From Manis javanica (Eukaryota > Chordata > Mammalia > Pholidota > Manidae): a DNA stretch of 64,000 nucleotides. Positions within the stretch are counted from its first letter, which is position 1; each line of letters starts with the position of its first letter. The DNA lies in the NCBI RefSeq assembly GCF_040802235.1, contig NC_133167.1:101294001-101358000 (forward strand), read 5' to 3'. A program made the translations under genes and the position numbers. The notes under the pieces were generated by a model, which ran no database searches, was not told the origin of the DNA, and saw nothing but the letters and a program-made list of their open reading frames with translations. Positions 23,464-35,612 of this stretch are shown here, piece after piece.

Positions 23464-23715
23464 GTAACATTTTTCAAATAATAGTTGTGACTGTGCGTGT
23501 GTGTTTTTCTCGAGGGCATGTTTATGAGGACTGGAGGGGATATGTGTGTGTGCGCGCGTTCTGATGCTTTGACACGATGTTTTGCAGACGGAAAATGCTG
23601 GATTCATAAATATTAATACTGATTTTTGGAGGAACAGTCGGCGCTATTATGGATCATCGGGTTTTGGGGGAAGCAGGCTCTGCTCTAGCTGCTGCTCCTC
23701 GGGCTGCTGAGGCTG

Positions 23716-23769
23716 CAAGGAGGAGGAGGAGGAGGTAGAGAGGGAGGAGGAGGAGGAGGAGGAGGAGGT
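23716..23769 (+). repeat. GGA triplet / polypurine tract at the start of intron 1
   Basis: Two blocks of repeated AGG/GGA triplets are separated by a short GTAGAGAG interruption, about 250 bp downstream of the exon 1 donor. The tract is purine-only except for one T. It could form a G-quadruplex or triplex and is likely to vary in length between individuals. Confidence 0.9.
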
Positions 23770-26334
23770 TGGTGGAGGTTTAATTTCACTTTTGGATTTG
23801 CAGATGCGGAGAGGTGGCTCCATGGACGCAGACCTGCTCTGTGTGATTCTGCGCCCCAGGTGTTGTGCGCGAGGGTTCAGGTCCGCTGGAGTCGGGCCTC
23901 CTTTTAAAACAGAATTGTGTGCACGCGTGTGCGTGTGTGTGTTTACAGACGTCGTCGCCACCGGAGCCGAAGGACGGGAGCGGGTCCTTCTCGGTGCCCG
24001 GCGGTGGCGCCTCTCCCCAGGCAGCCTCCGGTGTGAATAAGCAGGAACCGCCGCCGCCGGCTGCCTGCGCCCCGCGCCCGCGCCCCGGCCGGGCGGCAGG
24101 AGGAAACTTGATGGGGCGCCCCGCGGCGGTCCTGGGGCTCGCCGGCCCGCGGGGCTGGGGGAGAGGTGGCGGGCGCCGGGTGCCGGCGGGCGGGCAGGGA
24201 GCGGGCTGGGCGCCGGGCTTGGCCGGCACGCCCGGCTTCCTGGGCGCTGGGCCGCCGCCGCCGCCCGGGAGGGACGCCGGGTCTTCCTTCCCGCCGGCCA
24301 GCGCTGGGCCCGGCCCCGGGGCTTTGTCACTGTCCTTGTCCCGGCGCGCGGGGGGCCCGGGCGGCGCGTCCTAGGGGGGCGCCGCGCCGAGGGGTCATCC
24401 GCCCCGGCCGCGGCCTAGCGCCGTGCGCCTCCGGGTCCCGCCGGCGCCCCCAGGCCGGCCGCGCGCGCTGGGCCTCGGCTACGGAGCGGGCGAGGTGGGG
24501 GCGGGGAGCCTCCGGGCGCGGGCGGCGGCGGGGGGACGTGAGTGCCCGCCCCGCGCCCTCCGACCCCGCTCTGGGCGCCGAGCGGCGTGTTCCCCCGCCG
24601 GCAGAGCGTGGCGGGTGCGCGGCCGCGGCCGCCACTTCCTTTCCCCCCCCGCCGGCCCGGCTCGCTCTCCCCGTGCCGCCGCTCGCGGTGTCTCGGCCTG
24701 GGGCGACCGGGAGGGGCTCGGCAGGGGCTCTGCAAGTTCGAGCGGCTTCGGGATGTTACCTCCCGTCCCGGGATGTCCCGTCCCTTTGGCCCCGGTCTCG
24801 GTGCGTTTGCCGCCCTCGCCCCTGTTCCCGTAGAGGGGGAGCAGGGAAGGAGGCGGGCAACCCGAGCCGGGCGCCCAGACTACCCCGGGCACCAGGTGGG
24901 GCGCCCGGACCAGTCCCTGTGGCAGGACCCTTGGTCCTCAGCTGTAAACGTGCCCCTGGGACTGGCAGTGCTCCCGAGGTCGCCACACATCAGCGGGGTG
25001 GCTTTCGTTCGCTTTAACACCGTGGTACAGTGTCTGGAACTTAGGTTCCTTTACCCGCTGCCTCCCTCTTCTGCCTCCTTCCTCCAGTGTGGGCAGTGGG
25101 AAGTGCTCCTTGTCCCTGATTACGGAGCAAGAAAATGCAGCCTTTCTTAAAATGAGGAAAAGTGTTGTCTTTTGCTTTCTGCCACTGGCTTCCCTGTTGC
25201 CGTGAGTAGGTCTGCCTTTGATGAATGGCTAGGGAGGGTGGAGGATCGTTACATTTCCTGTTGTGGACTTTCAGGATCACCAAGGTTGATGTCAAGCCTG
25301 CAGGCATTTATTAGTTTCATCCCGATTGCAGATAATATTGGGCCTGCACATTTTGATGCGTAAGGGCAGGTGCAGACAGGGGCCTGTGACAGACTGATAG
25401 GAAGGGTAGAGGGTCTGGATATGAGACAGATTAGCGCTCCCTTACCAGGGCCAGGAGGGTGACCTCTGTTTAACTTGATCATGAGCACGGATTCAGGGTT
25501 CTCTAGTTTTCTCACCCGCACCCCCACTCCCAGCACCATCATTCCTTTTTTTTCTTTTGAATGGGGAAAGGGTGAAAACCGAAACCTAAAAAATCCTGCA
25601 AAAACTTGTTTTTTCTAAGGGAACTTAAGGAGGTAAAATATTTAGGACTTAAACTGGCATTTCTAAGGGATAACCTTGGAACATCTATTGATTGATGTGG
25701 CAAAGTCTGGAATTTCACTGAAATTGGTGAATGATTATGATTTATAACAGCCTGTTGTGTAAAAAGTTAGGTTTTCGTCTCTAGATCCTAGAGTTCTTGT
25801 CTGTTCTGATCTGTAACTGCTTCTTAATATTAAACATTTGCATATTTCATTCTCAGTGAGTTGACTTTGACCTTCAAAAGTCAGAGATAATTCTACATAT
25901 TACAGACTTGCTTACCTGTAAAAATGTTATCATAATCAAAAGTACGGCTTTGTAGTTAAATTGGAAGCAAGTTACGGCAGATGGTTGCCCTGAAATCCCA
26001 ACAGCTCTGATCTGTGGCTCCACTGTTCTTTTACTCTGCTTTCCGAATTACTTGATAAGGTAAATATTCAATACGCCAAAGCTAGTTAAATATGTTTAAA
26101 CTTAAAAGTGGAAAATTTCAAACTTCGGACATTTAACATTTGATGTGCATTGATTTCCTCATGTTTTCGAGGACATTGTATTTTTATTCTTAGTGTTATC
26201 AAACATAAGTTCTGTTGTTTTTAGCCTTTTCACACGATTCCTTTTGATAGAGAACAGACCACTGAACTCTAAATGGGGCATCTGGGACCTGGTTCTGTTA
26301 TATGCTTTATATCAGAAGGGGCTTAAGGCAGACA

Positions 26335-26480
26335 AGGAACTTTATTCATTCAGTAAATATTCCTAGAACATTCACTGTGTTCCAGACACCATGCTAGGCT
26401 CTGTGGATTTAACTCGAAACAGGAAGGCAACCTCTTTACCCTCTAGGGAGATAGATTTCATCCTAGTTAGTGAGCTGGTA
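26335..26480 (-). mobile_element. L2 3' end fragment
   Basis: TTCATTCAGTAAATATTCCT, TTCCAGACACCATGCTAGGC and CCTCTAGGGAGATAGATTTC form an antisense L2 3' end. Confidence 0.65.
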
Positions 26481-28089
26481 GCACACAATTAAAGAATAAA
26501 TACAATAATAACCTTTTGAGGTTAGTGTTCTAGAAGGTGATAATAATACTTAACTGTATACTTCATAGAGTTGCTCCTGGGAACAAATGAGATACTGTGT
26601 ATGAAAGAAGGTTGGGTGAGTTACAGCAGTTTACCAATGGGGAGGGCATTAACTTCCAAAATTCTTTTGGATTATTATTAACATAAAAAGCCAGGGAATC
26701 ATGACTATAGATTGAACGGTGCCTTTCTTTTATAGAATTTTCAGCAAGAAGGGATTTTACCTCTGAGAGTGTGTAGATAATGGTAAGAAACTAAACACAG
26801 TATAATGATTTTATGTAAAGCCTCAAAGTATTTAATAATGAAATTTGATATTGTCAGGGAATGTTTTCCTGTCAGAAGAAAAGTTAGATGGTATCCATGG
26901 AGACCAAATAATGGAAATTACAGTGACTGGACCAATATATTTTCTTCCTTCTTTATATCAGGAAAAAAATCTCCCTAAGCTCACTGTGCTTTAGTCTGAA
27001 TTTTCTTCACCATTGCTTCAGACTCTTTAATTCATTATCTGTTATGATAGGTGTGCTCTTAGTTGATTTTAGTAATTTGCTGTAACATCTTTAATGGGGC
27101 TTGGGTTAACTTGTGTTTATTGAATGCTTACTATGTGCTTAACACTACATATGTGAAAATAAATATAACATAGTATATATTTATAACATATAACATGAAA
27201 TATATAAAGTAACTTACAAAATACTATAAATTGCTGTGACATGTCTATTATTACTACTAATAAAATCATTTCTTTTCATCCCCATGGGACATATGTCCCA
27301 TCCCACACAGATGTAGGAGGTCAGGGCTTTCTGCACCTGTTTGCCATACTTTTGGTCTGAGTATGATCAATATTTGATGTGTAATGTCTGCCCAAGGCAG
27401 AGTGGAGGGGTGGGCTTTGGGGGTGTGGGTGGCTGATGGGAATGGGAGTGAGTTGGTTTGATTAAATCTCAATTTTTCATCAAAGAATGATAAATTATCT
27501 ACAGGTCCAGATTTAAATCTGAGGTCAGTATTTTATATAAAATACCAAGGGAAATGCACAGGCAGAAAATCCAGCCCACAGGCACCTGGACTCTGCCTGA
27601 GCCTCTTGGGATGCATACAGCCGGCCTGTAGTCACCAGTATTTTACCGTCAAGGATCCCTTTAAAATGATTTCCCCCTCACCAGCTCCAGCTTTTGACAA
27701 ACTGCCTCTGAAACAGACTGTGTTAAGTTGGAAGGACTTCCCATCAGAGCTCCTGATTGACGTGGGAGAACTACATCATCAAATCTAGTCGATGGCATTC
27801 CAGCCAGAAGTGGAAAAACGTGATGTTTTAGATCCTGGGTAGTTGTTTTTAGGTGAACTCACAGTCCTGTTAAACTTCCTGAGGTTCTGAAACCCAGCAC
27901 CTTGGAGTTTGTCACTTTCCCATTAGCAGCTTTGAGTTCTGCTGGGGGTCCAGGGACCCCAGGATATGAACCATTGCAGTATCCCAGGCAATTATTTTGT
28001 TAAGTGAACACCAACACTATGCCCTTATTTCATTTATTTGGTAAACATTTGTTGACAGCCAGCTATGTACAAGGCTCTGTGTGGTGGAA

Positions 28090-28200
28090 GGTACATTAAC
28101 TTGAGTCTGGAGGCTGGAGTTGATTCTCGGCCCTTTTACTAACTCTTCAGTCACTTCCCTTTTCTGGACCTTCATTTTCACATCTATAAAAGAGGGGTCC
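28090..28200 (+). repeat. MIR SINE fragment
   Basis: GAGTTGATTCTCGGCCCTTT ... TTCATTTTCACATCTATAAA matches the MIR core in sense. Confidence 0.55.
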
Positions 28201-28204
28201 TCTT

Positions 28205-28440
28205 TGAGGTATGGGACTTAGGTGTGTACCACAATCACCTGGGAGGCGGGGTCTTTCAACAACCACATGGGAACCTTAGGTTTGAAGCTGTCTCTAGCCC
28301 CTTCCTCTCCTTGCCTCTCCCACCCCAAGAACCTCCCCTCCCCACCCCTCTACCACCCCCCATAGTAAGCCTCTGATACTCAGTGTGTCCTGGATCCCTG
28401 TCCCTCAGATGTGTGGCCAGAGCAAAGGTGGAGAACCGTT
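28205..28440. mobile_element. MER5/MER20-like hAT fragment
   Basis: GTGTACCACAATCACCTGGG at the left and AAAGGTGGAGAACCGTTG at the right resemble the two ends of a MER5/MER20-class hAT element. The middle is a C-rich low-complexity stretch. Confidence 0.5.
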
Positions 28441-30129
28441 GAATCAAGGATCTCTTCTCAGGGCAAAATCTTCATTTTTCATTGGCTCAGAGGTCACTAT
28501 TCAGGAAAGCAAGCAGATGGAACCTTTTACCCACATTTTAAACAGTGCATAGAGCAGGGAATCTGGTCACTGTCGGCTCTGCCCATGTTGACCTTGCTTG
28601 TCATACAAAGATGGTTATTAGTGTTAGTGTTACGGTTGCGACACTCGAAGACTTTTCCATTCTGAAGAGGCAAGAAGGATTTTTTAATGGCTATGTCTCT
28701 TTGTGTAGGAAGGCCATAAAGAGGTATAGGTTTCTTGTTTATATTTTGGCTTATATTCCCTTTTATCAGGTTAGTACTCAGCTTCAGTAACAAGAACTGG
28801 AGTCTTGCAAAAAATCTCTCCTGTGTCTCACGCCCTGCGTGCATGCCTCGCAGTCGCTGTTTTTATGAGAAACAGAAGACTTGTGCATTTCTTTCTGACG
28901 ATGGAGTCTGAGCATTTTTATCTCAAGGGCATGACCAATTTGGTGCAACAAGATACCTTAATTTAGGATTTTGTGTGATAAAACCCTGTCTAGTTTTCAT
29001 TGCACAAACATTTTTGAGAGTTAACTGCTTGTTATATAATTTTCCTAAGTAATTTCTTTCAGGTGTACTTAGCAATCCGTTGCTATCTGTGTTAACAGCA
29101 TGTGATACGCGCACACCTAATGTGACCAAAGGAAAGATGAGATTCCAGTTTAATTTGTTCTTACGGAGCTTACGAGTGTCAGGCATTTGTAGGATCCTAA
29201 GAAATACTTTAGAGATAGAATACACGCCTTCCTGGCGCCAGAAGCTTAGAGTCCTCCTGACTTTCCCAATTTGCGCAGTTGACATTTTGAGTGAGAAAGA
29301 ATTGCATACAAATTGCTTTATTTCAAGTAATATCTAACATGTTATTTCTGAAGAGCATTTTCTCTGCCCCTTCCTACAGTGGTGAGAAGAGAGTGTCCTG
29401 ACACCTAGGTGGGGTGTTGGTGGGTGCGTGGGATGGGGAGTAGGAGCAGAGAGGGGTTAATGCAGGAAGGGGTTAATGAGAGGAGGAGGTGATTAAATGA
29501 AAGTGAGAATAAGGTGGAGAGGAGGATAGTGCCTCCAGAATCTTGAGAAGGAGAGAGAAGAGATCATCAAGGAGCTAGACTTTCAGTCTCCCCACAAATG
29601 TCATTGGAGGCAATTTGGAGGCAGGGAGGGGCACAAGTTGGTAATTAACTCAGAAACTCAAGGGCAAGTTGAAATACTTGGAGGACCCTCTGCTTCTGAC
29701 TTTGCGTTTGGGCCTTTTTATCCTGGGGAAGATAACGTCTGATAGGAAAGTTTTCAGGCATCAGCCGACTTAAGGTTGTGAGTGGCTGGTGCTGGGGAAT
29801 GGTTGCAGCCGCTGTTGAGGTGGTAGTATGGAAGCTGGAAAAGTGATGGAGGAATTGATAGCCGACTTGAGGCTTCAGACTCAATCCAAAATTGCCTGTA
29901 AAAGTACTGTAAAAGCCCTCTGCGGGCTTCTCCCCTCCTTATGCTGGTCTTCCTTGCTGCTGTCTTATTTTTGTCGGGTTGATGGAAGTAAATAAGGAAT
30001 CAGGACAACAGAATAGGCCAATACTGTGCTCCCTGAAAACACTGATGGTGCAAATTAAGATTAAACTGGGAACGTCATCACTGGGTTCTGCAGGTCACTG
30101 ATTTTGAGCCCATCTTGTAGTCGGGATTG

Positions 30130-30560
30130 TACACTGAAAAAAACTTCCTGGAATTCACTTTGGTCTTATATACTTCAAGTCTTAAAAATGTTAAACTCTC
30201 TGTTCCAGTAATTCCGCTTGTAGGAACCCACTCCTTTGAAGTAACCAGAGATGGGACAAAGATTTATGTACAAGGATGTTTATTGAATTAGCTTTTGTTA
30301 TAGTGAAAGCTTGGAAACAACCTAAATACCCAACAATAGGAACACATTTAGATGAATTACGGCACATCCAGACAATGCGTACAGATACCTTTAAAAGTCA
30401 TGTTCTTGCATTTAGTGATGGGAAAATGTGATGTATGTTGAGTGGAGAAAAAGAGGCTATTCAGCTAATTTTACTTTAGAAGTGTGTGCATTTGTATATA
30501 TTTCATCAGAAAAAAGAAAAACCTGGAAGAAAACATTTGGATGGTAGGATTGTGGGTGTT
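30130..30560 (+). mobile_element. Old L1 (L1M) 3' fragment, sense orientation
   Basis: TGTACAAGGATGTTTATTGA, GCTTGGAAACAACCTAAATA and GAATTACGGCACATCCAGAC match the sense strand of an L1M 3' region. A C-rich run follows at about 30570. It is one of few L1 copies here in the same direction as IRF2. Confidence 0.72.
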
Positions 30561-31219
30561 TGGCTCCCTCCCCGCCCCCCCCCCGCCCTTGAAACCCTTG
30601 TTAGCTCTGAAATTTAATACAACAGAGCAATTGCTCTTATAACGAGAAAAATATTCTCAAGACAATGCTCAAGTGTCCTCTCTGACCTCACCTCCCGTAA
30701 ATGTTAGACTAGGGAAGTAAATAGGGTAATGCTAATGAGGCCGTTGTGTATGAACTTGGCCATGGTTGAGCTCTTTCCGCCTTGATATGTGGAACCAGGC
30801 TTTACAGTCAGGGGATTGCCATGTAGTGCCAAGAGATGCCATTGTCCAGACTGATCTGATCTCTTGCTACTGGAAGACACTTAGGTTCATGGCTCCTTGA
30901 TGAGGCTGGCACATGCTCTTTTGTCAAGAACTGTGGAGGGTCTGAGATGTCACCCTGCTTCTCAGATAAGTCCTTTATGTATGAACGCTGCAGAAACAGA
31001 AGACACTGGGACAGGAGGAAAGAGTTCATCATTGGTAGCTTATTACTAGTAATTGACAGTTAATTGATCTCTGTAAGCAGTTTTCCAGCCACGGTGGTGA
31101 CTCTTTGCTCCCCAATACCTAGGCCCTCAGATGATGCTATGAAAACGGGTGGAATGTGGGAGTGGGTTACACTCTGCAGACATCAGTCAGAGCAACCACC
31201 CCTCTTCTCTCCCAAAGGG

Positions 31220-31221
31220 GG

Positions 31222-31252
<31 letters not shown>

Positions 31253-31300
31253 CGAGAGCGAGAGAGAGCGCCAAACAGAAAATGAGAGAGAGAGAGAGAA
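31220..31300 (+). repeat. (GA)n polypurine microsatellite with GC interruptions
   Basis: GA repeats are interrupted at intervals by GAGC steps and by CCAAACAGAAAAT. Purine strand on +. Confidence 0.95.
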
Positions 31301-31949
31301 CCAGGGTTCTCATCCTAACCTTTTGGAATATAATGTCTCCAACGTCTAAGGTTCATCCCTCATGAAATGTACGGAAAGGTAGGTCTTCCTGGCACCTTCG
31401 GAACTTAACTTAGGCATCTAGTCCAGGCTGTAATCATTTCACCATCTTGAGGACACCAGAGAAGTTTAATTATCCTTTGGTATCAGAACAGTTAATTTAG
31501 ACAGCTGGCTGCAGACCCAGTGTTCATGGTACACGCATAGTGGAGTGTCTTGAGGGGAAGTGAATGCCAGTGTCACTCTCTTCATGTCATATACGTTCCC
31601 TTTATACCCTATACGTTCCACTGTCTCAGTGGCTAAGGTGTTTGACAGGAGCCCTGAGGGCTCCAGGGAAGTTTTATTTTTCCCTGGACACCAACCATTG
31701 CAAGACCCCTATTTCAGAATGGCTTAGTATGACTCAATTAGGGTGTGACTCCTGACTCTTCATAACTGAAGAAGCCTCCAAATCCCTAATTTGTGTCTGA
31801 AAAAAAATTTGAATAGTTTTGATCCCTTTATAGATACTGGAGACATTTTTGGATTGGTACGAGACTAGTGTTGGGCGTAACTGTCAGGAATTCCAAGGCA
31901 GAATGCCAAAGCATAGCCCTTACCCCCCAAAAAATACTAATTAGAACAA

Positions 31950-32250
31950 CACTGTGCAATACAAGTGTAATGTGAGCCACTCATATGATTTTGAATTTTC
32001 CAGTAGCCATGTTAGAAAAGTAAAAAAGAAGTAAGTGAAGCTAATTTTAATGATTTGTGTTTAACCCACTGTGTCCAAAATATTCTCATTTCAACATGTA
32101 ATACAAAAATATTAATGAGGTCATTTATGTTCTTTTTTTCATACTAATCTTCCTGATCCAATGTGTCTATAGCACATCTGAATTCAGGCTGGTCACATTT
32201 CAAGTGTGCAATAGCCTCATATAGCTGGTGGCTGCCATATTAATTGAGGA
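31950..32250 (+). mobile_element. hAT-Charlie-type DNA transposon fragment
   Basis: The order CACTGTGCAATACAAGTG, ATTTTCCAGTAGCCATGTTA, TTCTCATTTCAACATGTAAT, TTCATACTAATCTTCCTG, CACATTTCAAGTGTGCAATA matches a very common mammalian Charlie-derived element. The terminal repeats are degraded. Confidence 0.7.
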
Positions 32251-32554
32251 TAAGAACAGGAAGCCAAGTGTAAAGAGCAACACAGGGACAAACCTAAAAA
32301 GAACAAAGAAAAGCACTTTGTAGTGGCCATCGTGTTTATAACTGCATTTCGCTGTGCCTCCCCCGCCACCGCAAACCTTACCTGATCTCTCCAGCCTAAA
32401 ATAATAAAATGCTCTGAAATTCTTCAGAAGCAACACACGGTTATGTGCCGTTCCTTTGGCGATTCGTCGTGAACATCTTGAATCTTTTCAAGCCTCTTGA
32501 ACTGTTACGAAAGTCGTTGATTCCTTGGATTTTTCCATTTGTAACACCTACAGG

Positions 32555-32655
32555 GCGAGTTATTTGAGAGCTAGGATCCTGTCGTAGTTCTTTGCATTCC
32601 CCACCAGGACTTGATACGCAGTAAGAACTAGATAAATATTTGTTGATTTGATTTT
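32555..32655 (+). mobile_element. L2 3' end fragment
   Basis: GAGAGCTAGGATCCTGTCGT and AACTAGATAAATATTTGTTG match the L2 terminus. Confidence 0.6.
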
Positions 32656-34748
32656 CAGCCCTAAAGCAAAGGTTAGTTCAGAAGGCTGAATTCCAGCTCG
32701 GGGTGGATGGCCAGATCTGTTTTGCGTTTGCCTCTAATGGTATATGTGTTGAACACATGAACATTGGCATTTGTCACTTTGTATTAGGGATTCAACATCC
32801 AGAAGGTGAAGAATTGTTCGGTTTTCTCCTTTGTACCTAGACCTTTAAAAATAAAAAATCTTACCAGTCCATGCCTTTGACAATCGAGTTCCAGTGATGA
32901 TACTAATAACTCCCTGTATATATGAATAAGCTGTATTTGCTGATAAACTGGAGATAAACATTTGGGAGCTGCCACTTTATGGTAAGGTAGTTATTAAGAA
33001 CTTTGTTATTAAAAAACCCTCAGGCCATAACATATATGCAGCGAAATTCTTTTGAAATCAAAAGAACCTGTTGCCTTCATTTGTTCTCTGACTGTAACTC
33101 TTGGGTGGAAAGCAACAGACTTATCCAAGGCAATTTATTTTTTCTGAAACCTACCTGAGAACTGCTTAGGTAGCTTTTCCCTGCGAGATTAAATATGACC
33201 TTCACTGAATCATGTTAGCGGAGCCAACAGCTAGAAAAATAAAGACTAAACCCAACCTGCCGTGGAGAAATTCCCAGCTGCTCAGTGGGTCAGAGCTTTC
33301 CTGATTGCTTGCTTCCAATAAAAACACAGTAGATTAGTTTTAAGTGAATTCCAGTAGGTTCGGGGATTTGCAATTGACAGAAGACCAGGAAAGTATAATC
33401 TCACTTTAGAATAGTAATCCTGAAGGTGAATCTTTATTGACTCTCTTTGGGGGATGTTTGGATTTTGTTTGTATGGGAAAACTGAACTCCTGGGCACTCC
33501 CTACAGTGAAGGTCTGCAGGGTGGAATGAGGCCTGAGAAGTCACACGGGCTATTGCCCCGGGAGGACCCTGTGGGCATGTGGGGCGTCCTAGGTCTAACC
33601 GAGCACCAGCACAGATGGTCCTGCTCTCCTTTCTTCCCCCTGTTACAGAATGAAGGTGGAACCCTGGGGAGCCTACACGGAATGTAGCTGAACTGCTATT
33701 TCTACTTTTGGGTGTGGTCATACTGGTGATCTGAGAAGTTGGGGTGAATTTAAAATATTATAGGAGGGATTTTACTGGTGCTTTTAGTGCATCAAGACTT
33801 TTTCTTTTCTTTCTCCTCCAAAGTCAGGTTTCAGTTTGGGTTGAGATGAGTCACTCACCTGGAACAATGGACTATTTTGACCATTCAGTCCGTCTTTTGT
33901 TACCAGGTATTTACTCCATGCCAACTATCTGTAGAGGCAGGTACAAGAAAAAGGTAAAAAAAAGAAAAAAGTGATCAGCTTAGATCTGAGTTAGTTAGGT
34001 AGAAGGTCTACATTCGTTACGGTTAGGAGCTTAATATATACAGCAAGATCACGCAGAACCGAACAGTTGAGCAATTCCACTGCTCCGGAAGCAGTTCTAG
34101 ATATGTGGGAACCCCTTCTAGAGTTCTCCCATAGGCCACATGGGGTTGTCTCAGATTGTAGGGGAAGCTACTGCGCTAATATGACACATCTTTTTGGCTA
34201 AGTGTATACATCTTATTTTCTAAAAGACAGATTCTTAGTCGATCATGAATCTAAAAGGCATAAAACAACTTACTGTTTGGTTGTATGGCTGTTTTTCTAC
34301 AATTCTTCCCCATTGACTTTGTTTGGCATGTACAGCTGTTGGCTGGTGTCTTTTGTCATTCAGGAAAACCCTGTAAGTCCTGATAGTTATCTGCACTTTC
34401 TACTTCCCTTTCCTTCAAGGTGGACCCGGGAACTAGCAGTGTTGCTAATAAACCATATTGCTCTAAAACCCTCCCTGGGGGAGGTACTGGAGGGTCAAGC
34501 CCTTTGCCTGCCTAGGACCGACTTTCTCCTCATGTGGCTTGAGATGACATGGTCGTGAGGGGGAAACTGGCCCTTATGTGACTAGGAGATCCATCATTCT
34601 CTCTCCCTCCCCCTGCCCCTCTGTGGGTGTTTGGCCAGTGTATACTTCAAGTTCTCTGGAATTAAAGAATAATTACCACCTGTGACAGAATGGAGAGAAA
34701 CAGTGGTAGCAAGCAGTAACTTCAGACGTGCACGTGTGGCTACTCTGT
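32656..34748. other. Intron 1, nothing recognised
   Basis: No repeat family or coding exon is identified. Confidence 0.5.
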
Positions 34749-35612
34749 TTTTAAATAGAGGTGAAAGTTACGTAACATAAAATTCACCATTATAATCCTC
34801 TTGAAGTGTACGATCCAGTGGCATTAAGTACTTGTACAATGCTGTGCAGCCATCCCCGCATCCGTCTCCAGTATCTTCTCATCACTTCAAACAGACACTG
34901 TATTCCCATTAAACAATGACCCCACTTGCCTGACTCCCTGGCCACAAAGGTTCTACTTTCCATCTGTGAACTGGACTAGTCTAGGGGCCTCATCTAAGTG
35001 GAATCATACAATATGGATTCTTTGTGTCTAGCTTATTTCGCTTAGCAGAATGTCTTCCATCCATGTGGTGGCCTGTATCAGGACTTCATTCCTTTTTTTA
35101 AGACTGAATGATGTTCCCACGTTTTGCTCGTCTGCGTTCATCTGGTGATGGGCACTTGAGCTGTCACCACCATTTAGCTGTTGTGAATAATGCTTCTGAT
35201 GATCGTGGGTGGAAAAGTAGGTTTGAGTTCTTGCTTTCAATTCTTCAATCCAGTGGGTCATACAGTAGAGTTCTAGGTTTAACATTTTGAGGAACCACCA
35301 AATTTTTGCCCAGCCAGCTGCACCATTTTACATTGCCCTGAGCAGTGCATGAGGGTTCCCTGTTCTGCACATCCTCACCAACACTTGCCATTTCCTGGTT
35401 GTTATTGGTGTTTTAACAATAGCCATCCTAATGGGTATGTGAGATCAGACTGGATCTGTTTTTGGTTTTGATTAGCATTTCCCTTAGCATGATTTTGGAC
35501 ATCTGTTCATGTGCTTCTTGAACATTTGTGTATCTTCTTTGGAGAAAGGCCTATTTAGGTCCTTTGTCCATTTTTGAACTGGTCATTTGTTATTTTGCTG
35601 TTGAGTCGTAGG
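34749..35612 (-). mobile_element. Old L1 (L1M) 3' fragment with ORF2 remnant
   Basis: The + strand is colinear with antisense L1M: AACATAAAATTCACCATTAT, CAATGCTGTGCAGCCATCCC, AAGTGGAATCATACAATATG, TTTGAGGAACCACCAAATTT and TGTATCTTCTTTGGAGAAAG. On the minus strand, ATTWMEDILLSEIS near 35028 is the L1 ORF2 tail. It is broken by many indels. Confidence 0.85.

Larger units (their letters stand above)
22860..25000. promoter_or_regulatory. IRF2: CpG-island promoter of IRF2
   Basis: This is the only long GC-rich, CpG-dense stretch in the window, with abrupt borders against AT-rich flanks. It brackets IRF2 exon 1 and runs about 1.5 kb into intron 1. No convincing TATA box sits just upstream of exon 1, as expected for a CpG-island promoter with dispersed start sites. 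Long open frames on both strands here follow from GC richness and are not called as genes. Divergent antisense transcription is common at such promoters and is possible here. Confidence 0.93.
25001..30129. other. Intron 1, low-repeat segment
   Basis: Besides an L2, a MIR and a MER5-like fragment, this 5 kb shows few recognisable repeats. Repeat-poor sequence just after a promoter is a reasonable place to look for conserved regulatory DNA. Confidence 0.4.

Noticed and set aside
22928-23470. 180-codon open frame on - across IRF2 exon 1
   Set aside because: It is antisense to a 5' UTR exon in a CpG island, with no recognisable domain.
23647-24330. 227-codon open frame on - in the CpG island
   Set aside because: Composition artefact. 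Its Ser-rich stretch is just the GGA triplet tract read in reverse.
24166-25017. 283-codon open frame on + in the CpG island
   Set aside because: GC-rich DNA has few stop codons, and long frames overlap here on both strands. The product is low-complexity Arg/Ala/Pro/Gly with no domain, and it lies in IRF2 intron 1.
31200-31300. Repeats considered as a CRISPR-like array
   Set aside because: Simple GA microsatellite with no spacers. The window is a mammalian nuclear locus.
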